Shown here in pieces: positions 54,701 through 64,000 of a stretch of DNA of 64,000 nt. This DNA is from Strigamia acuminata (lineage: Eukaryota; Arthropoda; Chilopoda; Geophilomorpha; Linotaeniidae). Where the stretch lies: positions 2,035,501-2,099,500 of the forward strand of contig OX442324.1 of NCBI GenBank assembly GCA_949358305.1, given 5' to 3'. Within the stretch, counting starts at the first letter, position 1; each line of letters begins with the position of its first letter. Made by a program: the position numbers and the translations under genes. Under the pieces are notes generated by a model that did not search any database, was not told the origin of the DNA, and was given only the letters and a program-made list of their open reading frames with translations.

Positions 54701-57528
54701 TAGACACTTGGAGATACTTTGCTGGCTGGTGTGATAAGATCCAGGTGAAATAATCCGATGACATTTAATGGCAATGTTGATTTTATTTAATTTTGTTTTG
54801 CAAAAGGGTACAACAATACCAATTAATCATGCTCGTCCTAATAGAAATTTAACGTTCACCAAGAGAGAACCGATTGGGTGAATATGAAAGTGTTAAATGC
54901 AGTGCCACAGCAAGGCCTCATGTTAGGATTTTCTGCCTAAAAATAAATAGATTTTTGTATCTAAATTTCATTTTTGCATATAACGAGTTCATTTTTGCAA
55001 CGTAAATTTTGAATTTTTATCTAAAGTTTCAGTTTTTTCGAGTAATAACTGTCCCTATTAGGGGCACTTTGTTTGGGTTTTGCTGTGGCTCTGTTTAGAT
55101 GTTTTGCAACTCGCTTCCAGTGGTATGTTATTCTAGTTATACAAAAATTTGAAACAGCTGCAAGTGGGTTTAATAAACTCTACATAATTTGAACATGCAA
55201 TTTGAAATTTAGTTAATGATTGATATTAAACTACTTTTAAGGGTGTGTGGTTTGGTCACACCGTGGAATTATCCATTAATGATGTTGTCGTGGAAAATGG
55301 CTGCTTGTTTGGCAGCTGGCAACACAGTGGTGATCAAACCAGCTCAAGTCTGTCCTTTGACTGCTTTGAAGTTTGCGGAAATGACTGTTCGCGCTGGTTT
55401 TCCTCCGGGGGTTGTCAATATTGTTCCAGGAACTGGTAAAAATAATACAATTTAAAAAAAAGAAGTAAAATGTTTAGTTTGTCAAATTTTGTTTTTTAAG
55501 GGAGAGTCTGTGGACAAGCCATTGCAGATCATCCGGAAGTGCGAAAATTAGGTTTTACTGGCTCCACGCCCATAGGAAAAACAATAATGAAAAGGTAATT
55601 GAGTAAAGAAATGTAACAATAATCAATAATTGTATTGTATGTTAATGAATGGCAGTTGTGCCGAGTCTAACTTGAAGAGAGTTTCCTTGGAACTCGGCGG
55701 GAAATCGCCTTTAATCATCTTCAGTGATTGCGACATGGATCGAGCCGTGCGTCAAGCAATGGGCGGTGTTTTCTTTAACAAAGGAGAAAATTGCATCGCT
55801 GCCGGTCGACTTTTTGTTGAGGACTCGGTTCATGATAAATTCGTTGCAAAAACTGTAATTTCGACTCTTCTTCGAAATGTTTTTCTATTTTGATTGGAAA
55901 TAATAATAATTCTTGGAATTACAGATTGAAGAAACTAAGAAAATTACCATCGGCGACCCATTAGATAGATCAACATCTCATGGACCCCAAAATCATAGGT
56001 TTCATTTATATTGACAAAAAATGATGTATTTTTTGTATTTGATTAATTTTGAACAGAGCGCATTTGGAGAAATTAAAGGAATATGTAGCAAAAGGTGTAG
56101 CGGAAGGTGCCAAGTTGGTGTATGGCGGCAAACCAGTGAATCGGCCAGGTAAAGCTACTTTTGCGAAGTGTTGAAATTCATTGGTGCAATGTGTTTTTGA
56201 ATTTTTAAGGTCTCTTCATGGAACCGACTATTTTCACCGATGTCAACGACTCGATGTATATTGCAAAAGAAGAATCTTTCGGTCCTATTATGATCATTTC
56301 GAGATTTAAGGAGAAGTGAGTTGTCTGAATTTCTTATTATTTCAATTTGATTTTTCTTCGAAATGAAACGTTGAGTGCCAAAAACGTATATTTCTTTTAA
56401 AAAGACGTTTTTGTGTTTAAATATATGCAGTTCCGTGAGTAAAAATCGGAGGTGGGCGGGGAAGGATATGACACTTAAAATCTTGATGTGCAAGATTCGG
56501 AATCTTTAAATTTTTACATTGATTCGCATGGGGTTTGGGGGGTTAGTGAATACAATCTTTTTTAAAAATGGCATTATTAAAGATTCGGCTGAAATGTCTT
56601 TGCATTAAAAGAAATGCCTTTATGGATTTAAAAAAAATGCTTTTTTGGATTTAAAAAATAGCTTTTTGCATTAAAAAAATGCATTTTGCATTTTTAAAAA
56701 AAAGCCTTTTTAGATTAAAAAATATAGCCTTTTTGCATTTAAAAAAAATTTCTTTATGGATTAAAAAATGTCTTTTTGGGTTTTAAAAAAATGCCTTTTA
56801 GCATCTAAAAATGACTCTCACCCGAAAGATGCCCATTTCTTCCAAAAAGATCCCTGTTTTCACTCAAAAGAGGCCCATTTCCAGCCAAACGATTCAATTT
56901 TTTTTTTGAATCTGAAATTGCGTGTTTAAGTAAAAAAAAAAAATTGATTTTTACAAGAAAAAAATCTTGTTTGCGGGTTGTCATTTCAGAATTTTCTGCA
57001 TTAAAGCAAGATAATTGGATTGGAAATTGAATTGATGTTTGAATTTAAACTAAAAACATGTTATGGCAAAATCACACAAAAAAGATTTGTATGGAAAGGG
57101 GAAAAATTTTAATGGGGTCTCTAACCTACCACACACAGGGCCCCTTAAACTGTACCACTGGTTTGTTAGCATTTCTAAAATGAAGTAAATTTTTGTGTAT
57201 TTAGCGATATCGATGGAGTTCTTCGAAGTGCAAATGCAACTGATTTTGGCTTGGCATCGGGTGTTTTCACTGCAGATTTAAGTAAAGCATTGCGTGTGAG
57301 CGAGGGCTTAGAAGCTGGCACGGTTTTTATCAACACCTACAATAAAACCGATGTCGCAGCACCTTTTGGCGGATTTAAGCAATCTGGATTTGGCAAAGAT
57401 TTGGGTATGATTTACACAACCAGTTTGACACATCTCGGTTGAATTTTAAATATATTTTTCTTTTAAAACCAGGAGAGGAAGCTTTGAATGAGTATTTACG
57501 CACCAAATGTATTACTGTTGAGTACTGA
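51735..57528 (+). CDS. ALDH1L2: 10-formyltetrahydrofolate dehydrogenase (ALDH1L) with mitochondrial-type leader
   Basis: Converts 10-formyl-THF and NADP+ to THF, CO2 and NADPH. Exons: 51735-51782, 52594-52967, 53026-53191, 53262-53366, 53424-53513, 53592-53726, 53790-53918, 53988-54073, 54140-54281, 54349-54744, 54807-54877, 55242-55435, 55501-55594, 55656-55854, 55925-55998, 56057-56148, 56210-56315, 57205-57404, 57473-57528; 918 residues (human ALDH1L2 923). The first exon encodes [16 protein letters not shown], basic and without acidic residues, like a mitochondrial presequence. It ends in GTGAGT and joins in frame. The formyltransferase domain has catalytic His126 ([10 protein letters not shown]) and Asp162 (GLDTG). 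The carrier-like domain has Ser373 (phosphopantetheine site). The aldehyde dehydrogenase domain has Glu689 (LELGGKSP) and Cys723 (GENCIAAGR). All key residues are present. The exact paralogue (L1 or L2) depends on phylogeny. AATAAA lies near 57624. Confidence 0.96.
54900..55093. mobile_element. hAT-like MITE in an ALDH1L intron
   Basis: The termini are inverted: CAGTGCCACAGCAAGGCC on the left and, read in reverse complement, CAGAGCCACAGCAAAACC on the right. Flanking octamers GTTAAATG and TTTAGATG match at six of eight positions, a plausible aged 8-bp duplication. The AT-rich body has no reading frame. Confidence 0.7.
56560..56900. repeat. Degenerate AAAAATGCCTTTTT repeat in an ALDH1L intron
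   Basis: About 12 irregular units combine TTAAAAAA, TGC(C/A) and TTTTTNG(A)ATT at spacings of about 20-25 bases. It resembles the ATGCAT arrays near ELK but is much more diverged. Confidence 0.6.
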
Positions 57529-58398
57529 CATGTTAAAATTGAAAGTACTAAAATTGTGTCGCACGTGAGTGTGTTTGTATGTGTGTTTGTATCGATTCCA
57601 GGTGGTTTGGTATTTTTTTGCAAATAAAATTGTGATTTATACTGTTTAATTATTTTTTTTGGGTTTGAATTTTCTTGTTTATTAATAATTTTGACATGTG
57701 TTTGAACCTGCGATGAAATTTTTCATTCTCCTCCATTTTGCCGTTACAAATTGCATTAATCCCAGCAATGGATTCTTCCTTTATCGATCCAAAAATGAGC
57801 TTACGGCCGAGTTTGGGGATACATTTAGGAAACGTCAAGGGCGTCTTTTCTTCACAAACAAACAACGTAATAAATTTGAAGAAGCTAATAAAAAATGCAT
57901 GGAATGGAAATTTGGAAATAAAAATTAAACATTTGTAACCAAATTATATTAAATTAAAAAAAATAAAAAATAAAATAAAAAATTCAGTGTTTTATTCCGT
58001 TTCTTCATTTTCACTGCCATTTTATTCAAAAAAATCAAAACGAAATGTCTTGAAAGAGGAAAATAAATGAATAAAAAATGTGTGCAGAGCAAGTGAAAAA
58101 AAGTAAATAGTCTAATATTAGATTAATAGACATACAAGAAAAAATTAGAAGCAGATTAAAAAGCAAAAAAGAAGGAAAGAAAAAAGAAAGAAAAAAAAGA
58201 AACATTTTCCACCCTGCACAAAGTCTATATCATCAAATGAACTCTTCTCAGTCCTCCTGCAATCGACGCTCGCGTTTCAATTCGACACTCGGCCTTTCCT
58301 CGCACAATCCACACTCCAACTGAAAATCCATCAACACAACACAAGCGAAATGACAGAAGGATAAAAGAAAGAAATTTGCAGATAATCGAAAGAAACAA
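57529..58398. other. ALDH1L 3' UTR and MFSD4 upstream region, with an unassigned small ORF
   Basis: After the ALDH1L poly(A) signal near 57624, a short stretch (57713-57928) is open in several frames on both strands (see findings). The rest is A-rich and leads into the MFSD4 5' leader. No established gene was recognised. Confidence 0.5.
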
Positions 58399-61300
58399 AT
58401 GTCCGAAGAGGAGGGTCCTGCAACTCCACCGGGAGAACATTTCTCGTCCCTGTTCTGGAAGAAAAAACATGCCACAATTGCCTATTGTTGCGTATTCTGG
58501 AGTTTCGGAATGTGTGTGGCATTCCTCGGACCCACACAGATTGACTTGGGATGTAAAACTGGTTCCTCGTTTACTACCATGAGTTGGGTTTTCTTTGTCC
58601 AAACCCTTTTTATTTTAGTAGGGTCAGCAACTGGAGCTATTATAGCCAAAAGGTAAAATTTATTGACATTTTATATTTTCTCTCTCTCTCTCTTTTATTA
58701 TTACTGTTATTATTATTATTTTTTATGATTTTAAATGTGGAATCATTTGTTAAATGCCAAATTGTGTCGGCATTCTGTCGTTGAGCGCTTGAAATAATTC
58801 CACTGCATGAAATGCACCATTTCACGGAAATTCCATCTTTTCTTGCACCAATTTCGCCCTTTTTATCACTGGACTCAACCAATCAATACAATCGACTGTT
58901 TCTAAGTCCGTTTTTAACCTTTCAATAAATGATTTTAATTTTATTCATCGGTCATATTTATTTTTTCTTTTTTTTAAAAATTCATTTGTAAAGAAAAAAA
59001 GAAAGATAAAAGAAAAATTATTTGCAAAATTGGGCATTTAGACTGGACTGAAATTATGAAATGGATTGTGTGGCGAATTAAAAATGTTCCGTAGGAAGTC
59101 AAATCACGATGCTGTTTCCTAGCAACCGTGATAAAGCTTACGAGATGATCAAACCTGAAATAACCATTTGCCATTTCAGTCGAAACATTTAAAATAATTA
59201 GATTATTTTTTATTTGTATAGTTTAAATAAATGCCAAATGCCACTAACAAATCATGATAAAACAGTCCCTGTTGACACTTCTCTGCACGGCACAAAATGG
59301 CTGACAACAGAATTTGGACCTTTTTTTGTATTGACTAAAAAAAAATACCATGCGCGTCTGATCTCGCTGAGATTGGACCCTTGTTTCGAGCCCCCTTCAA
59401 CCGAGCATGGATTGATGATTGTTTGCAGCAAAAAAAAATTCAATCTCTGCTTTTGTACGGTGCATTTCATTTGATTTTATGATGATAATTAACTTCTTTC
59501 GCACAATGGAATGTTATTGACAGGTCCCAGCATTCCTTGCATATTGACATGTTTATTTAATAGAGGGAAAAAAGTGGAAACCATTGAATAAAAATATGTT
59601 TTTATTTATTTATTTATTCTTATTTTTTATTTTTTATATTTTATTTCTAGGTTCGATTCGAATTTAGTACTTTTCGTCGCTATTATCGTATTAGCGATTA
59701 CTTTAGCTGTGATTCCGTTATGTTATGCTGTAACCCTTTTGGCCCTGGTTCTTGCTATCATGGGATATTTTATGGGAGTTATTGACACACTGGCAAATGT
59801 TTGCATGATCACATTGTATGGCAAAGACGTGTCGCCCTTTTTACAGGTAAGAAATTGAGCTTTATAATGAAAATAGTTTGTTTCTAGAATAAATTGATTA
59901 AAATGTATCCAATCATTTTGTTTTGACCAGTAGTAAGTAAAAAATCTATCAAGGGAAATTCAAAATTGATTTCAGTAGAAATAAAAATGGTGGTATGGCA
60001 GGAAAGCTCAATAAATACTCCCTTCAATAGAATCGGGCAGCAAAACATCTTGAGTTGCAAAGATGATTTGACAGGTTCTTTTTATTATTATTTTTTTTTA
60101 CTATTTGGAGTATTTTAAACTTTGAATTTTAAATTTTTCATTAATAGAATTAGCTGATTAAAAGCTGAATATGGCAATCTTACAGCTGGAATAAATCCAA
60201 TTTGAACCCCTCCTATGAATGTGAAATTGACTTCTAACTTCACCTTACTTTTCCTGTTCTTCCCTGCAATACTTCATTTGAAGCAGAATTGCCAACAGAC
60301 CCCTCATTTGAGAAACAACAGGGTCAGTTGAAATCAAATTAAGCTTGATGACTTTGTTCGAACTGAACCACTTTAGCCAATTATTCAGGCTAGACCAATT
60401 GAATTTTGCAATAAAGCAGCCTAGGACATTGGTACATAAAAAATTGAATGATTTTTAGATGGGTTGTGGTATTAAACCTCCATCTAAAATTTTGCTGAAA
60501 TATAGGTTAAAAAATAACGTGTGATGATGTGCCATAAATGAGTTTTTAAGTGCATGAGTTTGACTTTTAGTTAAAATGTCATGTGTATGAGATTTTGTTT
60601 CATGTGTGTGATTTATAGCTGATGCATGGAGCTTTTCTCCGGTGGGTTTAGTGAAATCTAAAATTCAAAATAGGCAATTTGGTGCCATAAATGAGGTGTG
60701 CCAAGAACACTTTCTGGATACATAAAAAGAAGTTGCCACAAACTCCTGACCTGTAGGAAAAATGTGGAAATGTGGAGATTTATTATGAAAAACTTTCCAA
60801 TTTTGATTTGTATTCAGAAAAATTAATTACATTGCGCACCAAATTTTAATTTTTAAACCTTTTGAACACTTTCAATCATAAGTGTTGAAATCAATTTTCT
60901 TTGAAGCATTTCTATGGCCGCTTTTTGCTCCCTAGGAAAAGTGATGAAACATCTGTGTTTACCTTTTGTCGTAAGATTGGTATATAAAAAAAAAAGTTAA
61001 TTGGGTAGGAGGCAATCGATAGATCGATTTGGAAAGATATTTTTTCCCCTTTAAATCATTACTTCTAAAAAAAAACCATCATTTTGAAATTGGACTTTTC
61101 TATGCAGCTAAATACATACCTTGTATCGTAGTTGTAAAAAAAAAACTATTTTAAATTCAACTGTTCACTGCAAATCAAATATAATTTTATAATACACGTT
61201 TGCCACACCTGGTAACTCAAATTTTTGTGTTTGATTTTCTCAGGCGTTGCATTTCTTTTACGGCTTAGGAGCTTTTGTTAGTCCTCTGATTGCTGAACCG

Positions 61301-63483
61301 TTCCTGATTGGTCAAAGTTGCAACGTAACTACACCCAGGGAACAATTGGAACAAAACGAAATGAAAGAAAGCCGAATTAGTTATGTCTTCTGGATCATGT
61401 CACTGCTTCAGGTTTAAAAAAAAAGAAAAATAAAGAAAAAAAAGAGAAAATGAGAAAATGTAAATTTTAGATCCCAATTATAATTGTGGTATTCACCATG
61501 ACCATCAAGAAAGTGTTTATTAAAGAAGACACAGAAACTACAAATAAACAAAGGGAAGAATACGAAGTTATGGATAACGGTAAAGCGACATCGAATACTA
61601 TAAAAATTTTATAAAAAATTTAATTTTCATTCAATCAAATTTCAGGCTTAAAATCTGACATTAATTGTACATTAGCAGCTGATGTTGTTGATGATCATCC
61701 TCCAGCTAGTAAAAAACAAGCACTTGCACTTACACTGCTCACTGCAGTACTGCTCTTCTTGTATGATGGCTTGCAGGTAAATTTTCAAGAAAATACATTT
61801 AAAAAATGATCAAAAACATCTGTATATTTAAAGGCAGCTTATGGTGGTTATGTGTATCCATATGCCAAAGAAAATGTTGAAGGTTTTACGTCAACATCTT
61901 CCGCCTACCTCAATGCTTTTTTCTGGGTGAGATTTATCTTATTTTAACTAGTAAAAATTGCAAGTGATGTCAGTGGTGGAACCAGAGCTGGTGCAGGAGT
62001 TCTATGTCTAAAGATAAAAGGAAAATTGACTGTTGTCTAAGTGTAAAATTTATTAATTTCACTTATCTTTATTTGTTTTCACCTTTCAAATTAAATTTCT
62101 GGTTGCGCCACTGTTGTGACCACAAAACAAGTGAAATTGTATGTTATCACTCAATTTTTGGCCACTTTGTCAAAGTGCTTTTAACTTTGACTTAAAGCTT
62201 TCAATATCCATGAAAGACTAATGAGTTTGTCTCCACAGGGAACATTTGCTTTTGGTCGACTCATTTCCATCGCCTTATCTACTAAATTATCACCCGAGTT
62301 TATGCTTGTGTGTAACATAGTAAGTCACTTACCACTACTGTTATTCACTTTGAGAAAACAAAATAAAAATACAATTTTAAACTATTCTTGATTTTATTTT
62401 TAAATTTGTAGTGTGGTTGTATTTTTGCTTTCGTCTTCATGTTGTGTTTTCCACATCATCATGCTGCCATTTACGTAGGCACATTCATCTTTGGTATTTT
62501 TCTGAGCAGTGTTTACCCCACGTCAATTTCTTTGACTGAAAAGTACATCAGTGTTTCATGTTCGTATAATATAACTAGTTGATGACGATATTGAGAAGAA
62601 TTTAATGCCGTGTCTTGTTATTTAGCTGTTCTAGCCAGTTGCATTATTGTAGGAGCTGCTACAGGAGAAATGATTTTTCCAGTTATAGTTGGCCATGTGA
62701 GAATACAATTAATACAGTATTAACTCATCATCTGATTTGATTTTTTTTAAAAATAATATTATGTACGATTTTCTTTTTCAGTTATTTGAAATGCCTATGG
62801 GTCCAATTGGGCTTTTAATCACCGGTTTGGTTGTCACCATACTTTCTTTGGTAGTTTACGCTGCAATTTGGTTACTTGGCAATAGTATTATTCGAAGAAC
62901 CGGTAAGACATTTTTAAATTGTTTAGTTTTAACAGTTTAGTTTTACTTGTGCATGTGCATTCAAAGTTTCTGTCAGGGGTGAAAGTAAGCTTAGAAATAA
63001 GTGTTCCCGGAACTTTCCACCGCTAAATTCGGTATTCACGTCAGAAAATGATTTAAAACCGAAACGGCTTTCTGGAGAGTTCCGGACAACTTTCACACCT
63101 GGTTTCTATTTGGCATGTTGTTGGCTTCTGTTTTTGCTGTTTTAAACAAAAACTTTGAATAGACCTAACCTAGAAAATATTTTATTGTCTGAAGATAATA
63201 CTTGTAAAAATCTGTGCACGATTCAAAAGTGTGTTTAATAGACTGAAAAAACGTTTTTGCTACATTGTGAATAAATTGAATCATTTCAGCCACTCCAGGC
63301 ATGATGGGTTTAATCAGCAGTTTTATTCCTAAGCGGAGTTCAGAAGAGGAGGATTCAGGTTTAGTAACACACCATGTGAAATATTATTCAAGAATGAAGA
63401 GTAACATGTCAGAGAGCAGTTTTGGAGGAGATGCTCCTAGTGAGGCAGGACTGGACTTGGATGAAGAACCATCGGCTCATTAA
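58399..63483 (+). CDS. MFSD4: Major facilitator superfamily protein of the MFSD4 family
   Basis: A membrane transporter related to vertebrate MFSD4A/B; MFSD4B-type proteins have been described as sodium-dependent glucose transporters, but the substrate here is unknown. Exons: 58399-58652, 59651-59846, 61244-61411, 61471-61579, 61646-61776, 61834-61926, 62239-62319, 62412-62559, 62626-62696, 62782-62902, 63290-63483; 521 residues (human MFSD4A 514). About 12 hydrophobic helices are visible, arranged 6+6 around a hydrophilic loop (KKVFIKEDTETTNKQREEYE). Family-like blocks include FWSFGMCVAFLGPTQIDLGC in helix 1, GYFMGVIDTLANV, and HFFYGLGAFVSPLIAEPFL. The cytosolic C terminus is Ser- and acid-rich. 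The donor after 62559 (GTTCGT) is weak but keeps the frame. An AATAAA lies near 63968. Confidence 0.93.
61971..62113. mobile_element. Short inverted-repeat element (hAT-like MITE) in an MFSD4 intron
   Basis: The left end CAGTGGTGGAACCAGA and the right end (reverse complement CAGTGGCGCAACCAGA) match at 14 of 16 positions. This is the same CAGTGG-type terminus as the element at 5476-5732. No clear flanking duplication was found, so the element is old or its borders differ slightly. Confidence 0.65.
62974..63101. mobile_element. hAT-like MITE with 8-bp target duplication in an MFSD4 intron
   Basis: The left end CAGGGGTGAAAGT and the right end (reverse complement CAGGTGTGAAAGT) form terminal inverted repeats. 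Flanking octamers GTTTCTGT (62966-62973) and GTTTCTAT (63102-63109) match at seven of eight positions. The 128-bp element is non-coding. Confidence 0.8.
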
Positions 63484-64000
63484 AAATGCCATCTGAAAAC
63501 CAAAGATGGTGTATTAACAGTATTATCTCTTTCGCTTCTTTCTCTATCCCATTTCACTTTCTAATCTCAAGATTGCAAGTATATCGCAAATGTAAGCTAC
63601 ACACTGACTGCTATATTTTTTTTTTTAAATACGATCACTACTTTATTTTTTTAATTTATGAAACAACTGTATTTAACGTTTTATTCAGGTTGTTATAAGT
63701 ACAATTATATATATATATAAATATATTCTATTTTGGTTACAAATTATGCACTGGTTGCATATATTTATGATTTTGTAGATTAATTTTTTTTCCAACGAAT
63801 ATGTTGTTGTAGAGAATGGATGTTGTAGTTTTAAGTATAATTTTTATTTTGCAATTTTTATTACTTGAATAATTTGGTTTTCTATTTTCTCATTTTTTTT
63901 AGTGATTTTTTATAAGTGATGTTTTTATTTTTATTTTTATTTTTTATTTATTTAAATTGAAAATTTAAATAAATATACTTTTATGTTTACAGTTTACACA
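63484..64000 (+). other. MFSD4 3' UTR
   Basis: AT-rich sequence after the stop codon, with an AATAAA-like signal near 63968. It contains a short (TA)n run near 63710 and a T-rich stretch near 63920. The transcript end may lie at or just beyond the window edge. Confidence 0.65.

Noticed and set aside
59214-59474. 86-codon frame and weak tRNA-like sequence in MFSD4 intron 1
   Set aside because: No family match, no splice continuity with MFSD4, and the A-box/B-box resemblance is too weak and wrongly spaced.

Overview
This is a nuclear segment from an animal genome. It is AT-rich and packed with introns, most of them 55-200 bases long with a few of 1-4 kb. It carries nine recognisable protein genes in 64 kb. 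All nine are conserved metazoan families, and several are animal-specific (WNK with its long C-terminal tail, an ELK/TCF-type ETS factor, an MKP-3-type ERK phosphatase, N-WASP). The short introns and close spacing suggest a compact invertebrate genome, possibly an early-branching lineage such as a sponge, placozoan or cnidarian. The sequence alone does not settle the species. No bacterial, organellar or viral genes, rRNA genes, convincing tRNA genes or CRISPR arrays were seen.

Layout: (1) 133-11233 (+), the C-terminal part of a WNK kinase whose kinase domain lies left of the window. (2) 13188-15352 (-), monoacylglycerol lipase MGLL, head-to-head with (3) 16187-20204 (+), WASL/N-WASP with three WH2 motifs. 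(4) A gene-poor 5.5 kb stretch, 20205-25771, with perfect CRE palindromes, a 22-bp ATGCAT array and paired ETS sites. (5) 25772-27599 (+), an ELK-type ETS factor. (6) 28845-33906 (+), an alpha-tubulin with an altered Lys40 loop. (7) 34583-44848 (+), the centriole protein POC1, whose large introns hold several minisatellites. (8) 45627-48542 (+), a DUSP6/7/9-type MAP-kinase phosphatase. (9) 51735-57528 (+), 10-formyltetrahydrofolate dehydrogenase with a mitochondrial-type first exon. (10) 58399-63483 (+), an MFSD4-type transporter.

Gene models were built by hand from splice sites, reading-frame continuity and family similarity. Eight of the nine genes close into complete proteins of nearly the usual family length (MGLL 301 aa, WASL 552, ELK 311, alpha-tubulin 457, POC1 407, DUSP 383, ALDH1L 918, MFSD4 521). 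Each gene has its own function and there is no operon-like organisation. One functional pairing stands out: an ERK-responsive transcription factor (ELK) and an ERK phosphatase (DUSP6/7) lie within about 20 kb of each other. Alpha-tubulin and POC1, both used in centrioles and cilia, are adjacent.

The non-coding part is the least ordinary. It includes four small inverted-repeat DNA-transposon remnants (MITEs) with probable target-site duplications, plus a fifth without a clear one; arrays of a palindromic AAAATGCATTTT unit; related 31-bp and 22-bp minisatellites; two GC-AG introns; several stop-free introns of length 3n; repeated CTCF-like motifs; and a pre-miRNA-like hairpin in a WNK intron. 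I found no clear evidence of a wholly new multi-gene system.
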